Position numbers and translations under genes: made by a program
Part shown: positions 6,940 through 13,816 of the stretch, in pieces
Position numbering within the stretch: position 1 is the stretch's first letter
Layout of the letters: the number at the start of each line of letters is the position of its first letter
Origin: Rhodoferax sp.
GTDB taxonomy: Bacteria; Pseudomonadota; Gammaproteobacteria; Burkholderiales; Burkholderiaceae
DNA length: 13,874 bases
Reading direction: 5' to 3'
NCBI GenBank assembly: GCA_020048295.1
Contig: JAIFMT010000230.1
Span: 1 to 13,874, forward strand
The notes under the pieces: generated by a model
Databases searched by the model: none
What the model was told of the DNA's origin: nothing
Seen by the model: only the letters and a program-made list of their open reading frames with translations

Positions 6940-8535
6940 GTGATTCAGCCCCCACGCGCCAGCCCGCAGCCCACGCCGCGCCTTCTGCTGCTGGCCTGGG
7001 CCCTGCTGTGCCTGGCTTATCTGCTCAGCCTGGGTAGCGCGCCGCTGTTTGACGTGGACGAAGGCGCGTTTGCCGAAGCCTCGCGCGAAATGCTGCGCAG
7101 CCACGACTGGGGTCACACCACCCTCAATGGTGCCGACCGGTTTGACAAGCCAATTCTGGTCTATTGGCTGCAAGCGGCTTCGATGGCCATTTTTGGCATC
7201 AACGAATGGGCGGTGCGGCTGCCTTCTGCGCTGTGCGCGCTGGCCACCGCCTGGGTGGTGGGGCAATACGCCGCACGCGCCTGGGGTGCGCAGGCACGCT
7301 GGACGGCCACTTTTCTGCTGGCCACCAGCCTGGGCTTTGTGGTGATTGGCCGCGCTGCCACGGCCGATGCCTTGCTGAACCTGCTGCTGGCACTGACGGG
7401 GCTGCGGCTGTGGCGCTTTGCCCTTGACGGCCGCCGCATTGATCTGCATTGGGCCTGCTGGTGGGCCGGCTGGGGCTTGTTGGCCAAGGGGCCGGTGGCG
7501 GTGGTTGTGCCCGGCGCCGCCTTGCTGCTGTGGTCGCTCAGCACCGACCGGGGCCAACGCTTGCGCCAGGCGCTGGCCGACTGGCGCGGCTGGCTGATCG
7601 TGCTGGGAATTGCCGCACCCTGGTACAGCTATGCGCTGTGGCGACACGGCCAGGCCTTCATTGACGGCTTTTTTCTGCGCCACAACCTCGACCGGTTCAG
7701 CGGCCCGCTGGAAGGGCACGGCGGCAGCCTGTTGTATTACCTGCTGGTGTTGCCGCTGCTGTGGTTGCCCTGGCCGTTGCTGCTGGCGGTGCTGGTCACC
7801 CGCCTGCGGCGGCTGTGGCCAGACCCCAGCCTGCGTTTTTTGTTGCTTTGGGCTGGTTTTGTGGTGGTGTTTTTTTCGTTGTCGGGCACCAAGCTGCCGC
7901 ATTACGCGCTGTATGGCGGCGCGCCGCTGGCGCTGCTGATGGCCTGGCTGCTGAGCCAGCCTGCACCGCAGCGGGCGGTGCTGCGCGGGCTGGCGTGGTC
8001 GGTGCCGGCGCTGGTGCTGCTGATTGCTGCACTCACAGCCGCTGCCGGCCGGCTCGGCGCACAGTTGCAAGATGCCTGGCTGGCCGGGCTGTTTGCCTCT
8101 GCGCCATCGGCCATGCCGGTGCTCTGGGCGGCATTGGGTGCGCTGCTGTTGATGGCGGGCCTGGCGGCCTGGAAACCCACCAAGGCCACGCCGGGCGTGC
8201 GGCTGTGGCTGGCTGGCGTGATCGGGCTGGCCCATTTCACCCTGTTTGTGGTGCCGTGGTGGGGGCAGACGCTGCAAGGGCCGGTGCGCGATGCCGGTGT
8301 TTGGGCCCGCGCGCAGGGCAGCAAAACCGTGCAGTGGCAACTGCATCAGCCCAGCTTTGCCTTTTACCGCCAAGAAAGCACCGCGTTGCGAGCGCCGGTG
8401 GCCGGAGAAATTGCGCTGATCCGGCTTGACCGCCAGCCCGCCGGTGCGGCGCTGGTGCCACTGTTTGCCAGCCGTGGGTTGGCGATGGTGGGCGCGCCCG
8501 GGCGGGCCAGTGCGCCTGCAGGAGCCGCCCAATGA
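6940..8535 (+). CDS. ArnT-like GT39 glycosyltransferase (first of two)
   Basis: A 531-aa multi-spanning GT39/GT83-type transferase that uses polyprenyl-phosphate sugars as donors in the periplasm, like ArnT, which adds aminoarabinose to lipid A. The first periplasmic loop after helix 1 carries the acidic motif LFDVDEGAFAEASREML (36-52; D38, D40, E41), followed by FDKPILVYWLQ (68-78), the conserved ArnT region. About ten or more hydrophobic helices follow and a soluble-looking C-terminus begins near 450. The start is taken as GTG 6940, 40 bases after the preceding stop; no in-frame ATG occurs between the 5' end of its helix 1 and that stop, and an upstream in-frame ATG at 6787 lies inside the GT2 gene. 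No Shine-Dalgarno is visible at the GTG, so the exact start is uncertain. It ends in an ATGA overlap with the second GT39. The acceptor is unknown; lipid A is the leading candidate. Confidence 0.88.
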   Translation: MIQPPRASPQPTPRLLLLAWALLCLAYLLSLGSAPLFDVDEGAFAEASREMLRSHDWGHTTLNGADRFDKPILVYWLQAASMAIFGINEWAVRLPSALCALATAWVVGQYAARAWGAQARWTATFLLATSLGFVVIGRAATADALLNLLLALTGLRLWRFALDGRRIDLHWACWWAGWGLLAKGPVAVVVPGAALLLWSLSTDRGQRLRQALADWRGWLIVLGIAAPWYSYALWRHGQAFIDGFFLRHNLDRFSGPLEGHGGSLLYYLLVLPLLWLPWPLLLAVLVTRLRRLWPDPSLRFLLLWAGFVVVFFSLSGTKLPHYALYGGAPLALLMAWLLSQPAPQRAVLRGLAWSVPALVLLIAALTAAAGRLGAQLQDAWLAGLFASAPSAMPVLWAALGALLLMAGLAAWKPTKATPGVRLWLAGVIGLAHFTLFVVPWWGQTLQGPVRDAGVWARAQGSKTVQWQLHQPSFAFYRQESTALRAPVAGEIALIRLDRQPAGAALVPLFASRGLAMVGAPGRASAPAGAAQ

Positions 8536-10145
8536 AGCCAGGCCACGGCGCATCCAGCACACCGGCGACGCTTTCCCAAAGCTGGCCGCTGGGCCTGCTG
8601 GCGGCGTTGGCGCTGCTGCTGGGTTTTCGGGTGTGGACGGTGCTGGCCAGCGGGGCCGGGCTGCACGTGGACGAGGCGCAGTACTGGGTCTGGTCGCAAG
8701 ACCTGCAATGGGGCTACTACTCCAAACCCCCGGTTATTGCTGCGCTGATCCGGCTCTCGACGCTGGTGTGTGGCGACAGCGTTGTGGGCATCCGGCTGCT
8801 GCCCATGATTTGCTGGCTGGCGGCTTCAGGCGTGCTGGTCTGGCTGGGCACGCGCATGTATTCGTTGCGCGCGGGCATCTGGGCCGGTGCCTTGCTGGCC
8901 GCCACTCCGGCCTCGGGCCTGCTGGGGCTGGTGGCCACCACCGATGCGCCGCTGTTGCTGGGCTGGTCCGTGTGCATGGCGCTGACCTGGCAAGCGCTGC
9001 AGGATGCCAACCGGGCCGCACACGCCAGCCTGCCACGCTGGCGCGCGCTGGCCTGGTGGGCCGCAGCCGGGCTGGCGCTGGGGGTCACACTGCTGGCCAA
9101 ATACACCGCGCTGGCCTTGTTGCCCAGCCTGGCCTGGGTGCTGTTGCTGGCGGCCAGGCAGCTGTGGCACCAGCCGCTTGACCGCCGGCAACGCGTGGGC
9201 TTGCTGGCCGGGCCAGCGGTGGCTGCGCTGGCAACCCTGCTGTGCCTGTTGCCGCATCTGGCCTGGAACGCGAACCACCACTGGCCCACCTTGCAGCACA
9301 CGCTGGACATCACGGTACGCGCCAGCCAGACACCCGGGGCCGGTGCTGCCGCGCTGCTCAAGTCGCTTGGCGACTACCTGGCCGGGCAACTGTTGCTGAC
9401 CGGACCGGCCCTGTGGCTGGTGCTGCTGCTCGCTTTGTTGCACTGGCGCTGGGGTGCCAGCCGCACTGCCGAAGCGGTGGCCCCGGCAGCATGGCGCGAA
9501 CCCGTGGGGTGGGCGCTGGCGTTTGCCCTGCCGTTGCAAGGCCTGGCGCTGCTGCAAGCCCTCAAAGGCGGTGCGCAGCTGAACTGGAGTGCGCCGTCGC
9601 TGGCCGGGCTGTGTCTGGCGGCGGGTTTGTGGCTGGCAGCGCACCCGCAGCATGGCCGGCGCGCGCTGCTGGCGCTGCTGGTCTCGTTTGGCTTGACCGC
9701 CACCGTGGCGCTCAGCCATGACTTGCGCTGGTGGCACACCGGCCCGCGCGATGGTGCCTACCGGCCGCTGGATTTCTGGCACAAGACCCGCTATTGGGAT
9801 GTGGTATTGCAGCAACTTGATGCCCCGCGGCAGGCGCACCCCGGCCTGGTGGTGGCCACCGTGGAGCGCGACGTGCTGGTGCAGGCCGCCTATGCCTGGC
9901 GCGAGCAGCCGCCCACGCTGCAGTCGTGGCGCGCCGGCGGCCCCGCCAAACACCACTTTGAACTGATGACCCCGCTGAACACCGCCGCGCACGACGCGCT
10001 GCTGTTTCTTGATACCAACCCGCCCCCGGCGCAACTGGTGGCCGCTTACGGCGCTGCCGAACTGCTGGCGCAGGCGCGCAGTGGCCGTGTGCGCCTGGGC
10101 TTGTGGCTGCTGCGCCGCACCGCCCCTGGGCCTACCGCGCCATGA
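8532..10145 (+). CDS. GT39-type polyprenyl-phosphate-dependent glycosyltransferase (second of two)
   Basis: A 537-aa multi-helix membrane glycosyltransferase of the dolichyl-phosphate-mannose-protein mannosyltransferase (GT39, PMT_2) superfamily. The signature is HVDEAQYWVWS (45-55; D47, E48) followed by GYYSKPP (61-67), the form common in bacterial GT39 proteins that differs from the D-x-DE-x-x-F form of the gene before it. The remainder is mostly hydrophobic helices with a polar C-terminal part from about 400 (periplasmic domain). It begins in an ATGA overlap and has a good AGGAG (8520-8524) seven bases before its ATG. It would act in the periplasm on the lipid-linked sugar made by the upstream GT2. 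Having two GT39 enzymes and one GT2 suggests two acceptors, two positions, or a donor imported from another locus. The family is secure, the substrate unknown. Confidence 0.88.
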   Translation: MKPGHGASSTPATLSQSWPLGLLAALALLLGFRVWTVLASGAGLHVDEAQYWVWSQDLQWGYYSKPPVIAALIRLSTLVCGDSVVGIRLLPMICWLAASGVLVWLGTRMYSLRAGIWAGALLAATPASGLLGLVATTDAPLLLGWSVCMALTWQALQDANRAAHASLPRWRALAWWAAAGLALGVTLLAKYTALALLPSLAWVLLLAARQLWHQPLDRRQRVGLLAGPAVAALATLLCLLPHLAWNANHHWPTLQHTLDITVRASQTPGAGAAALLKSLGDYLAGQLLLTGPALWLVLLLALLHWRWGASRTAEAVAPAAWREPVGWALAFALPLQGLALLQALKGGAQLNWSAPSLAGLCLAAGLWLAAHPQHGRRALLALLVSFGLTATVALSHDLRWWHTGPRDGAYRPLDFWHKTRYWDVVLQQLDAPRQAHPGLVVATVERDVLVQAAYAWREQPPTLQSWRAGGPAKHHFELMTPLNTAAHDALLFLDTNPPPAQLVAAYGAAELLAQARSGRVRLGLWLLRRTAPGPTAP

Positions 10146-10831
10146 AATCCATCGACACCGAACGCGCCGCCTTGTTTGGCCTGTGGGCCGCACTGATTCT
10201 GCTGTTTGGCCTGTGGCCGGGTCTGGACTTGTGGGTCAGCGCCCTGTTTTACAGCGCCGGCGCCGGCTTCAAGGTTGGCCCCGTGCTGCAGGCCATCAAC
10301 GATGTGATTCCCTGGCTTGGCCGCGCCCTGCTGTTGCTGACCCTGGCGGTGCTGCTGCTGGCGCGCTACCCGCGCGCCGGCATATCGCCGCGACTGCGGC
10401 GCAGCGCCGGCCTGCTGGCGTTGTCGCTGGTGCTGGGGCTGGGTTTGCTGGTGCATGAGGCGCTGAAAAACCAATGGGGTCGGGCGCGCCCACATGCCGT
10501 GGCCGAGTTTGGCGGCAGCGCCAGCTTTTCTTCGCCACTGCAACCGGCCCGGCAATGCAAGCGCAATTGCTCGTTTGTCAGCGGCCACGCGGCGACCGGG
10601 TTTGCGCTCACCGGGGTCGGACTGCTGGGCAGCACGCGCCGGCGCCGGCGCTGGCTGCTGATCGGGGTCACCAGCGGCCTGCTGATCGGGCTGCTGCGCA
10701 TGGCCATGGGCGACCATTTTCTGAGCGACATCTTGTTTGGTCTGGCGTTCATGTGGAGTGCCAACCTGCTGATCCGCTGGGCCTGGATTGGCCTGGCATG
10801 GCGACGCCGACACCGCGCAGCCCGGCGCTGA
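10142..10831 (+). CDS. PAP2-family membrane phosphatase (second of two)
   Basis: A 229-aa membrane phosphatase of the PAP2 family that closes the operon. The motifs are complete: K109-x6-R116-P117, F145-V-S147-G-H149, and R186-x5-H192-x3-D196. It differs from the first PAP2 gene: the second motif is CSFVSGHAATGF rather than PSGH, and two cysteines (C139, C143) sit just before it in the periplasmic loop, where they could form a disulfide. The C-terminus is strongly basic (about 219-229), fitting a cytoplasmic tail. This form resembles PAP2 enzymes annotated as lipid A phosphatase-like, though undecaprenyl pyrophosphate or phosphatidylglycerophosphate phosphatases are also possible. The start is the ATG in the ATGA overlap with the GT39 gene; the upstream in-frame ATG at 10103 would add 13 residues and is less likely. 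It is followed by a convergent gap. Confidence 0.88.
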   Translation: MKSIDTERAALFGLWAALILLFGLWPGLDLWVSALFYSAGAGFKVGPVLQAINDVIPWLGRALLLLTLAVLLLARYPRAGISPRLRRSAGLLALSLVLGLGLLVHEALKNQWGRARPHAVAEFGGSASFSSPLQPARQCKRNCSFVSGHAATGFALTGVGLLGSTRRRRRWLLIGVTSGLLIGLLRMAMGDHFLSDILFGLAFMWSANLLIRWAWIGLAWRRRHRAARR

Positions 10832-10889
10832 TGTCCGGCGGCAGCGCCAGCCGCGCACCTTGACTTCACCGGGACAGTTATAGAAATAA

Positions 10890-10923
10890 TAGCTGCTTGC
10901 GCTTGCTGCGTAAGGGCTAGCGG
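10890..10923 (+). repeat. Comamonadaceae-type intergenic repeat, copy 1
   Basis: A 34-base element beginning TAGCTGCT and ending GGGCTAGCGG. It matches the element at 13739-13772 on the opposite strand at 26 of 34 positions, with five of the eight differences in a block at its centre. The form AGCTGCTAGCGCTT...GGGCTAG is a dispersed intergenic repeat I recognise from Comamonadaceae genomes (recollection, not a search). It lies in the gap between the operon and the convergent DUF2804 gene. Confidence 0.65.
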
Positions 10924-10937
10924 TGAAAAACCCTTAC
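10910..10937. terminator. Stem-loop between convergent genes, possible bidirectional terminator
   Basis: GTAAGGG (10910-10916) pairs perfectly with CCCTTAC (10931-10937) across a 14-base loop, overlapping the end of repeat copy 1. It stands about 80 bases past the second PAP2 stop and about 60 bases past the DUF2804 stop on the other strand, a natural place for shared termination. It lacks a clear T-tract, so intrinsic termination is only a guess. Confidence 0.35.
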
Positions 10938-10999
10938 AAGTTCAGAAGGGGTGGGTGCGCGCAGAATTCTGATCGACACCGAGGCGCTGCACGGCAACG

Positions 11000-11992
11000 C
11001 TACCAACGTGCCTGGTGGTCTTCGGTGACGCCCACCAGATCGCGTACCGCGCGGGGAGCGGCATCCGCTGCGGCCTTGACCCAGCCGCTGAAGACCCCGA
11101 TGGGCTGCACATAACGGCTGGCGGCGAGCAGCAGGTTTTTGTCTTCGCGGCGCAAGCCCAGGGGATAAAAATCGAGGGCCAGCAAACCATCGTCGGTATG
11201 CACTTGCCAGCGCGCCATTGGATCGGCCGGGTTGAAATCAAATTGCGCTGCCGTCAACGGGATCAGTTGGCCGTCCAGCCACAGCGCGTTTTCCTGATTG
11301 CCAAAATAGCCTGCCTGCAGATTAAAGCCCAGCCCTGGCTGATGGGCGCTGGCCCAGCGCCAGGCGGTATTGCGTGCCAGCAAGCCGTTGGAATAATCAA
11401 AACTGGCAACACCACCGGTGAGGTCATGACGCGCGTCACCCAGCCGCAGCTCGCCACGCAAAGGCAAGGCAGACGACTTCTGCGTGGCATGCATGACACC
11501 GCCCGCCACCGGGCCTACCGCCAGCAGCAGCGCGCCGTCGTCGTCAAAATCCACGTCAATCTCAAATCCCTGGCTGCGCACTTGCAGCTGATAAATGCCG
11601 CGATCCAAGTGATGTCGGCAATCAATATGATGTCCGCCAAAATGAAACTGATGGCAGGCACCCGCACCGCAACGGTCGGCCAGCCGGGCACCCCAACCCG
11701 GCAAGCCGTCTTGCGACAACGAGGCAACGAAGCGCCGCAGCCGGTGATCGAACACATAGGCAAAGGCGGTGCTGCTCCATCCCACGTCAACCAAAGCCAC
11801 AGCACAAAAGAACCGCTCGCTCGACAGCGCCACATAGAGCCAGCGCTTGTGGTGAAAGCGGCGCCACCAGGCACTGCGCGCCAGCGGCGGGGCCAGCTGT
11901 GCCCAGCAGATGTCACCCGTCATGCCAACGAAGCGACCGCTGCGCGCCTGGCCATTCGGGTCGATCAGGGAAAGGGGGGCGATCGGCAACAT
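11000..11992 (-). CDS. DUF2804 domain-containing protein
   Basis: A 330-aa protein matching the DUF2804 family. The family pattern is visible: an N-terminal LIDPNGQARSGRF (9-21), a conserved aromatic/basic stretch with WWRRFHHKRW (42-51), and the characteristic DYSNGLLARNTAWRWASA (199-216) followed by GFNLQAGY (222-229). There is no signal peptide and no membrane helix, so it is probably cytoplasmic. The molecular function of the family is unknown to me; a lipocalin-like fold and lipid handling have been proposed for related families but nothing here tests this. The start ATG (11990-11992) lies 22 bases after the radical SAM stop and has no clear ribosome site. A TTG at 12008-12010 would add six residues and almost abut that stop, so translational coupling is possible. 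Longer upstream extensions fall inside the radical SAM gene and are not family-like. Confidence 0.82.
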   Translation of the reverse strand: MLPIAPLSLIDPNGQARSGRFVGMTGDICWAQLAPPLARSAWWRRFHHKRWLYVALSSERFFCAVALVDVGWSSTAFAYVFDHRLRRFVASLSQDGLPGWGARLADRCGAGACHQFHFGGHHIDCRHHLDRGIYQLQVRSQGFEIDVDFDDDGALLLAVGPVAGGVMHATQKSSALPLRGELRLGDARHDLTGGVASFDYSNGLLARNTAWRWASAHQPGLGFNLQAGYFGNQENALWLDGQLIPLTAAQFDFNPADPMARWQVHTDDGLLALDFYPLGLRREDKNLLLAASRYVQPIGVFSGWVKAAADAAPRAVRDLVGVTEDHQARW

Positions 11993-12014
11993 CTGATAGA
12001 ACTGCGCCAAGGCG

Positions 12015-13730
12015 CTAGGGCAGCTGATGTCGCGCTTGACGGGTTGCCAGGGTCCGCTTGACCCGGGCAATGGGTGCTGCGGGCCTGGGCAGTAGCCCAT
12101 GCAGCGCCTTCGGGTTGGCGCGCGCACCGCTGGTCTGGTAGTCAGCCAGCAAGGCCTGGCGCAGTGGCTGCAGCGGCAGCGCGCCGCTGAGTTCATCCAG
12201 CAAGGCCTGCAGCAGCACCTCTGGCGTCAGCCGGTGGGTGCTGCCCAGGCGCTGCCACAACCGTTCAGACAGTTGCATGAAACGCCAGAAGGGCGACTGC
12301 TGGCCGGGATCCACCCGGTCGGGTTGCAACCACAGCGCCAGGGTTTGCGTGAAGCGCCCGGAGTTGGCCAGCAAATCCCAGTAACGGGCAAAGCGCGCAA
12401 AAGCTTGTACGCTGGCGGCATCCAGCACGCCGGTTTGCAGCACCGTGTAGGGTGGTTCGGCAGCAAACACCAGCCCATGCATCTGTGCCAGTCGGGTGAT
12501 GGGCGCACCGCGCAGGCGCTTGAGCAGCCCGAGCTGGATTTCGTGCGGACCGATCGCCAGCAGGCGGTCAAAGCCGGCGGCAAAGCTGGCCAGCGACTCG
12601 CCTGGCAAGCCAAAAATCAGGTCGGCGTGCAGGTGCGCGTGGCTGTGCGCCAGCAGCCAGCGCAGGTTGGCCTCGGTGGTGGCGTTGTCCTGGCGGCGCG
12701 AAATCGTGTGTTGCACCGCCACGTTGAAGCTTTGCACCCCCACTTCAAGCTGCAGCACCCCGGGCGCAAACTGTGCCAGCAACGCCTTCAGACGCTCGGG
12801 CAGATGGTCAGGAATCACCTCAAAGTGCAAAAAAAGCGGTCGCGCTGCGTGGTCCGGCGCAGCGCGGTGGTGCTCTGCTGGTGCGTCGCTTGGGCTGGAT
12901 TGCGCCAGTTTGTCCAGAAAAAACTGCAGGATGCGTGCCGAGTGCTCAATTTTCAGATTGAAGGTGCGGTCCACAAACTTGAAGTTGCGCGCACCGCGCT
13001 GGTACAAATCCTCAAGCGCTGCCAGCACGCGCTCTGGCGCAAAAGCCCAGGCGGTCTGGTCGAGCGCGCTCAGGCAAAACGCGCACTTGAACGGGCAGCC
13101 GCGCGAGGCCTCGACGTACAGCAGCCGGTGCGCCAGGTCGGCGTCGCTGTACTCGGCGTAGGGCAGTTCCAGTTCGGCCAGCGCGGGCTGCTCACCGATG
13201 ATGATCTTGCCCGGCGGCGGCTGACCGTCCAGCACGGCGCGGCACAGTCTGGCAAAGCTCACCTCGCCCCAGCCGGTGATCACATGGTCAGCCAGCTGCG
13301 TGATGGCTTGTTGTTCGGTCTCGTGGCTGACTTCGGGACCACCCAGCACCACCACCACATCGGGTCGCGCCGCCTTGAGCAGGCGAATGACCTCGGTGGT
13401 CTGGGTCACGTTCCAGATGTAAACACCAAAACCGACGATCGGCTGCCGAGTGCTGGCGCAGCGCGATGGTTCGCATGGGGCCAGGGTGAGCGGTGGTGAC
13501 TCGGGCAGCCCGGATGCTTGCGCCGGGCCCAGCGTGGCCAACAAATCGGCCACCACCTCGTGCGCGGCGCGGGAAATGGTGTACTCGCGCAGCAGCGCCT
13601 GCGCCCGCAGCCCGGTGCCGCCATGCCGGTCAAGATTGGCCAGCAGATAGCGCAAACCCAGCGAGGCATGGATGTACCTGGCGTTCAGCGTGGCCAGAAC
13701 CACTTGCGCAACGCCGTCCGATTTATGCAT
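12015..13730 (-). CDS. B12-binding-type radical SAM protein with DUF4080-like C-terminus
   Basis: A 571-aa radical S-adenosylmethionine enzyme. Residues about 8-175 form a cobalamin-binding-like Rossmann domain (LATLNARYIHASLGLRYLL at 12-30, VVVVLGGPEVS at 125-135). The radical SAM core follows with the iron-sulfur motif C212-x3-C216-x2-C219 in SRGCPFKCAFC, then FKFVDRTFN (250-258), EVGVQSF (329-335) and DLIFGLPGES (370-379). The C-terminal portion after about 400 resembles DUF4080. Proteins of this class carry out B12-dependent or related radical chemistry such as methylation; the substrate is unknown. Whether it binds cobalamin is uncertain because the classical D-x-H-x-x-G loop is not obvious. 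An Ala/Pro/His-rich insert lies at about 276-298. The ATG is chosen for an AGAGG eight bases upstream, supplied by the repeat at 13739-13772. DUF2804 follows closely on the same strand. Confidence 0.9.
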   Translation of the reverse strand: MHKSDGVAQVVLATLNARYIHASLGLRYLLANLDRHGGTGLRAQALLREYTISRAAHEVVADLLATLGPAQASGLPESPPLTLAPCEPSRCASTRQPIVGFGVYIWNVTQTTEVIRLLKAARPDVVVVLGGPEVSHETEQQAITQLADHVITGWGEVSFARLCRAVLDGQPPPGKIIIGEQPALAELELPYAEYSDADLAHRLLYVEASRGCPFKCAFCLSALDQTAWAFAPERVLAALEDLYQRGARNFKFVDRTFNLKIEHSARILQFFLDKLAQSSPSDAPAEHHRAAPDHAARPLFLHFEVIPDHLPERLKALLAQFAPGVLQLEVGVQSFNVAVQHTISRRQDNATTEANLRWLLAHSHAHLHADLIFGLPGESLASFAAGFDRLLAIGPHEIQLGLLKRLRGAPITRLAQMHGLVFAAEPPYTVLQTGVLDAASVQAFARFARYWDLLANSGRFTQTLALWLQPDRVDPGQQSPFWRFMQLSERLWQRLGSTHRLTPEVLLQALLDELSGALPLQPLRQALLADYQTSGARANPKALHGLLPRPAAPIARVKRTLATRQARHQLP

Positions 13731-13738
13731 GATATATG

Positions 13739-13743
13739 CCTCT
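13739..13743 (-). promoter_or_regulatory. Ribosome binding site of the radical SAM gene, inside a repeat
   Basis: Read on the minus strand, AGAGG ends eight bases before the ATG at 13730. These five bases are the last bases of repeat copy 2. It supports the chosen start. Confidence 0.55.
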
Positions 13744-13772
13744 AGCCCAATAACAGTAAGCGCTAGCAGCTA
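13739..13772 (-). repeat. Comamonadaceae-type intergenic repeat, copy 2 (inverted)
   Basis: Second copy of the 34-base element at 10890-10923, in the opposite orientation. On the minus strand it starts TAGCTGCTAGCGCTT and ends GGGCTAGAGG, 26 of 34 bases identical to copy 1. CTAGC near its start can pair with GCTAG near its end. The two copies bracket the radical SAM and DUF2804 genes. Confidence 0.7.
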
Positions 13773-13816
13773 CAAAAAGTGTAAAAATCCATGAGCTGGC
13801 AAGGCATCGGGTGGCC

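Noticed and set aside
6703..8562. 619-codon minus-strand open frame opposite the first GT39 gene
   Set aside because: Composition is Gln/Arg/Pro/His-rich, typical of antisense shadow frames; the plus-strand GT39 has conserved motifs and helices.
8826..10193. 455-codon minus-strand open frame opposite the second GT39 gene
   Set aside because: Gln/Arg/Gly-rich shadow of the real GT39 gene with no recognisable domain.
12099..13499. 466-codon plus-strand open frame opposite the radical SAM gene
   Set aside because: Gln/Val/Gly-rich shadow frame; the minus strand carries the CxxxCxxC radical SAM motif and full domain layout.
10890..13772. The inverted 34-base repeats as terminal inverted repeats of a composite transposon
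   Set aside because: No transposase lies between them, they are only 26/34 identical, and no target duplication could be seen; they look like dispersed intergenic repeats.
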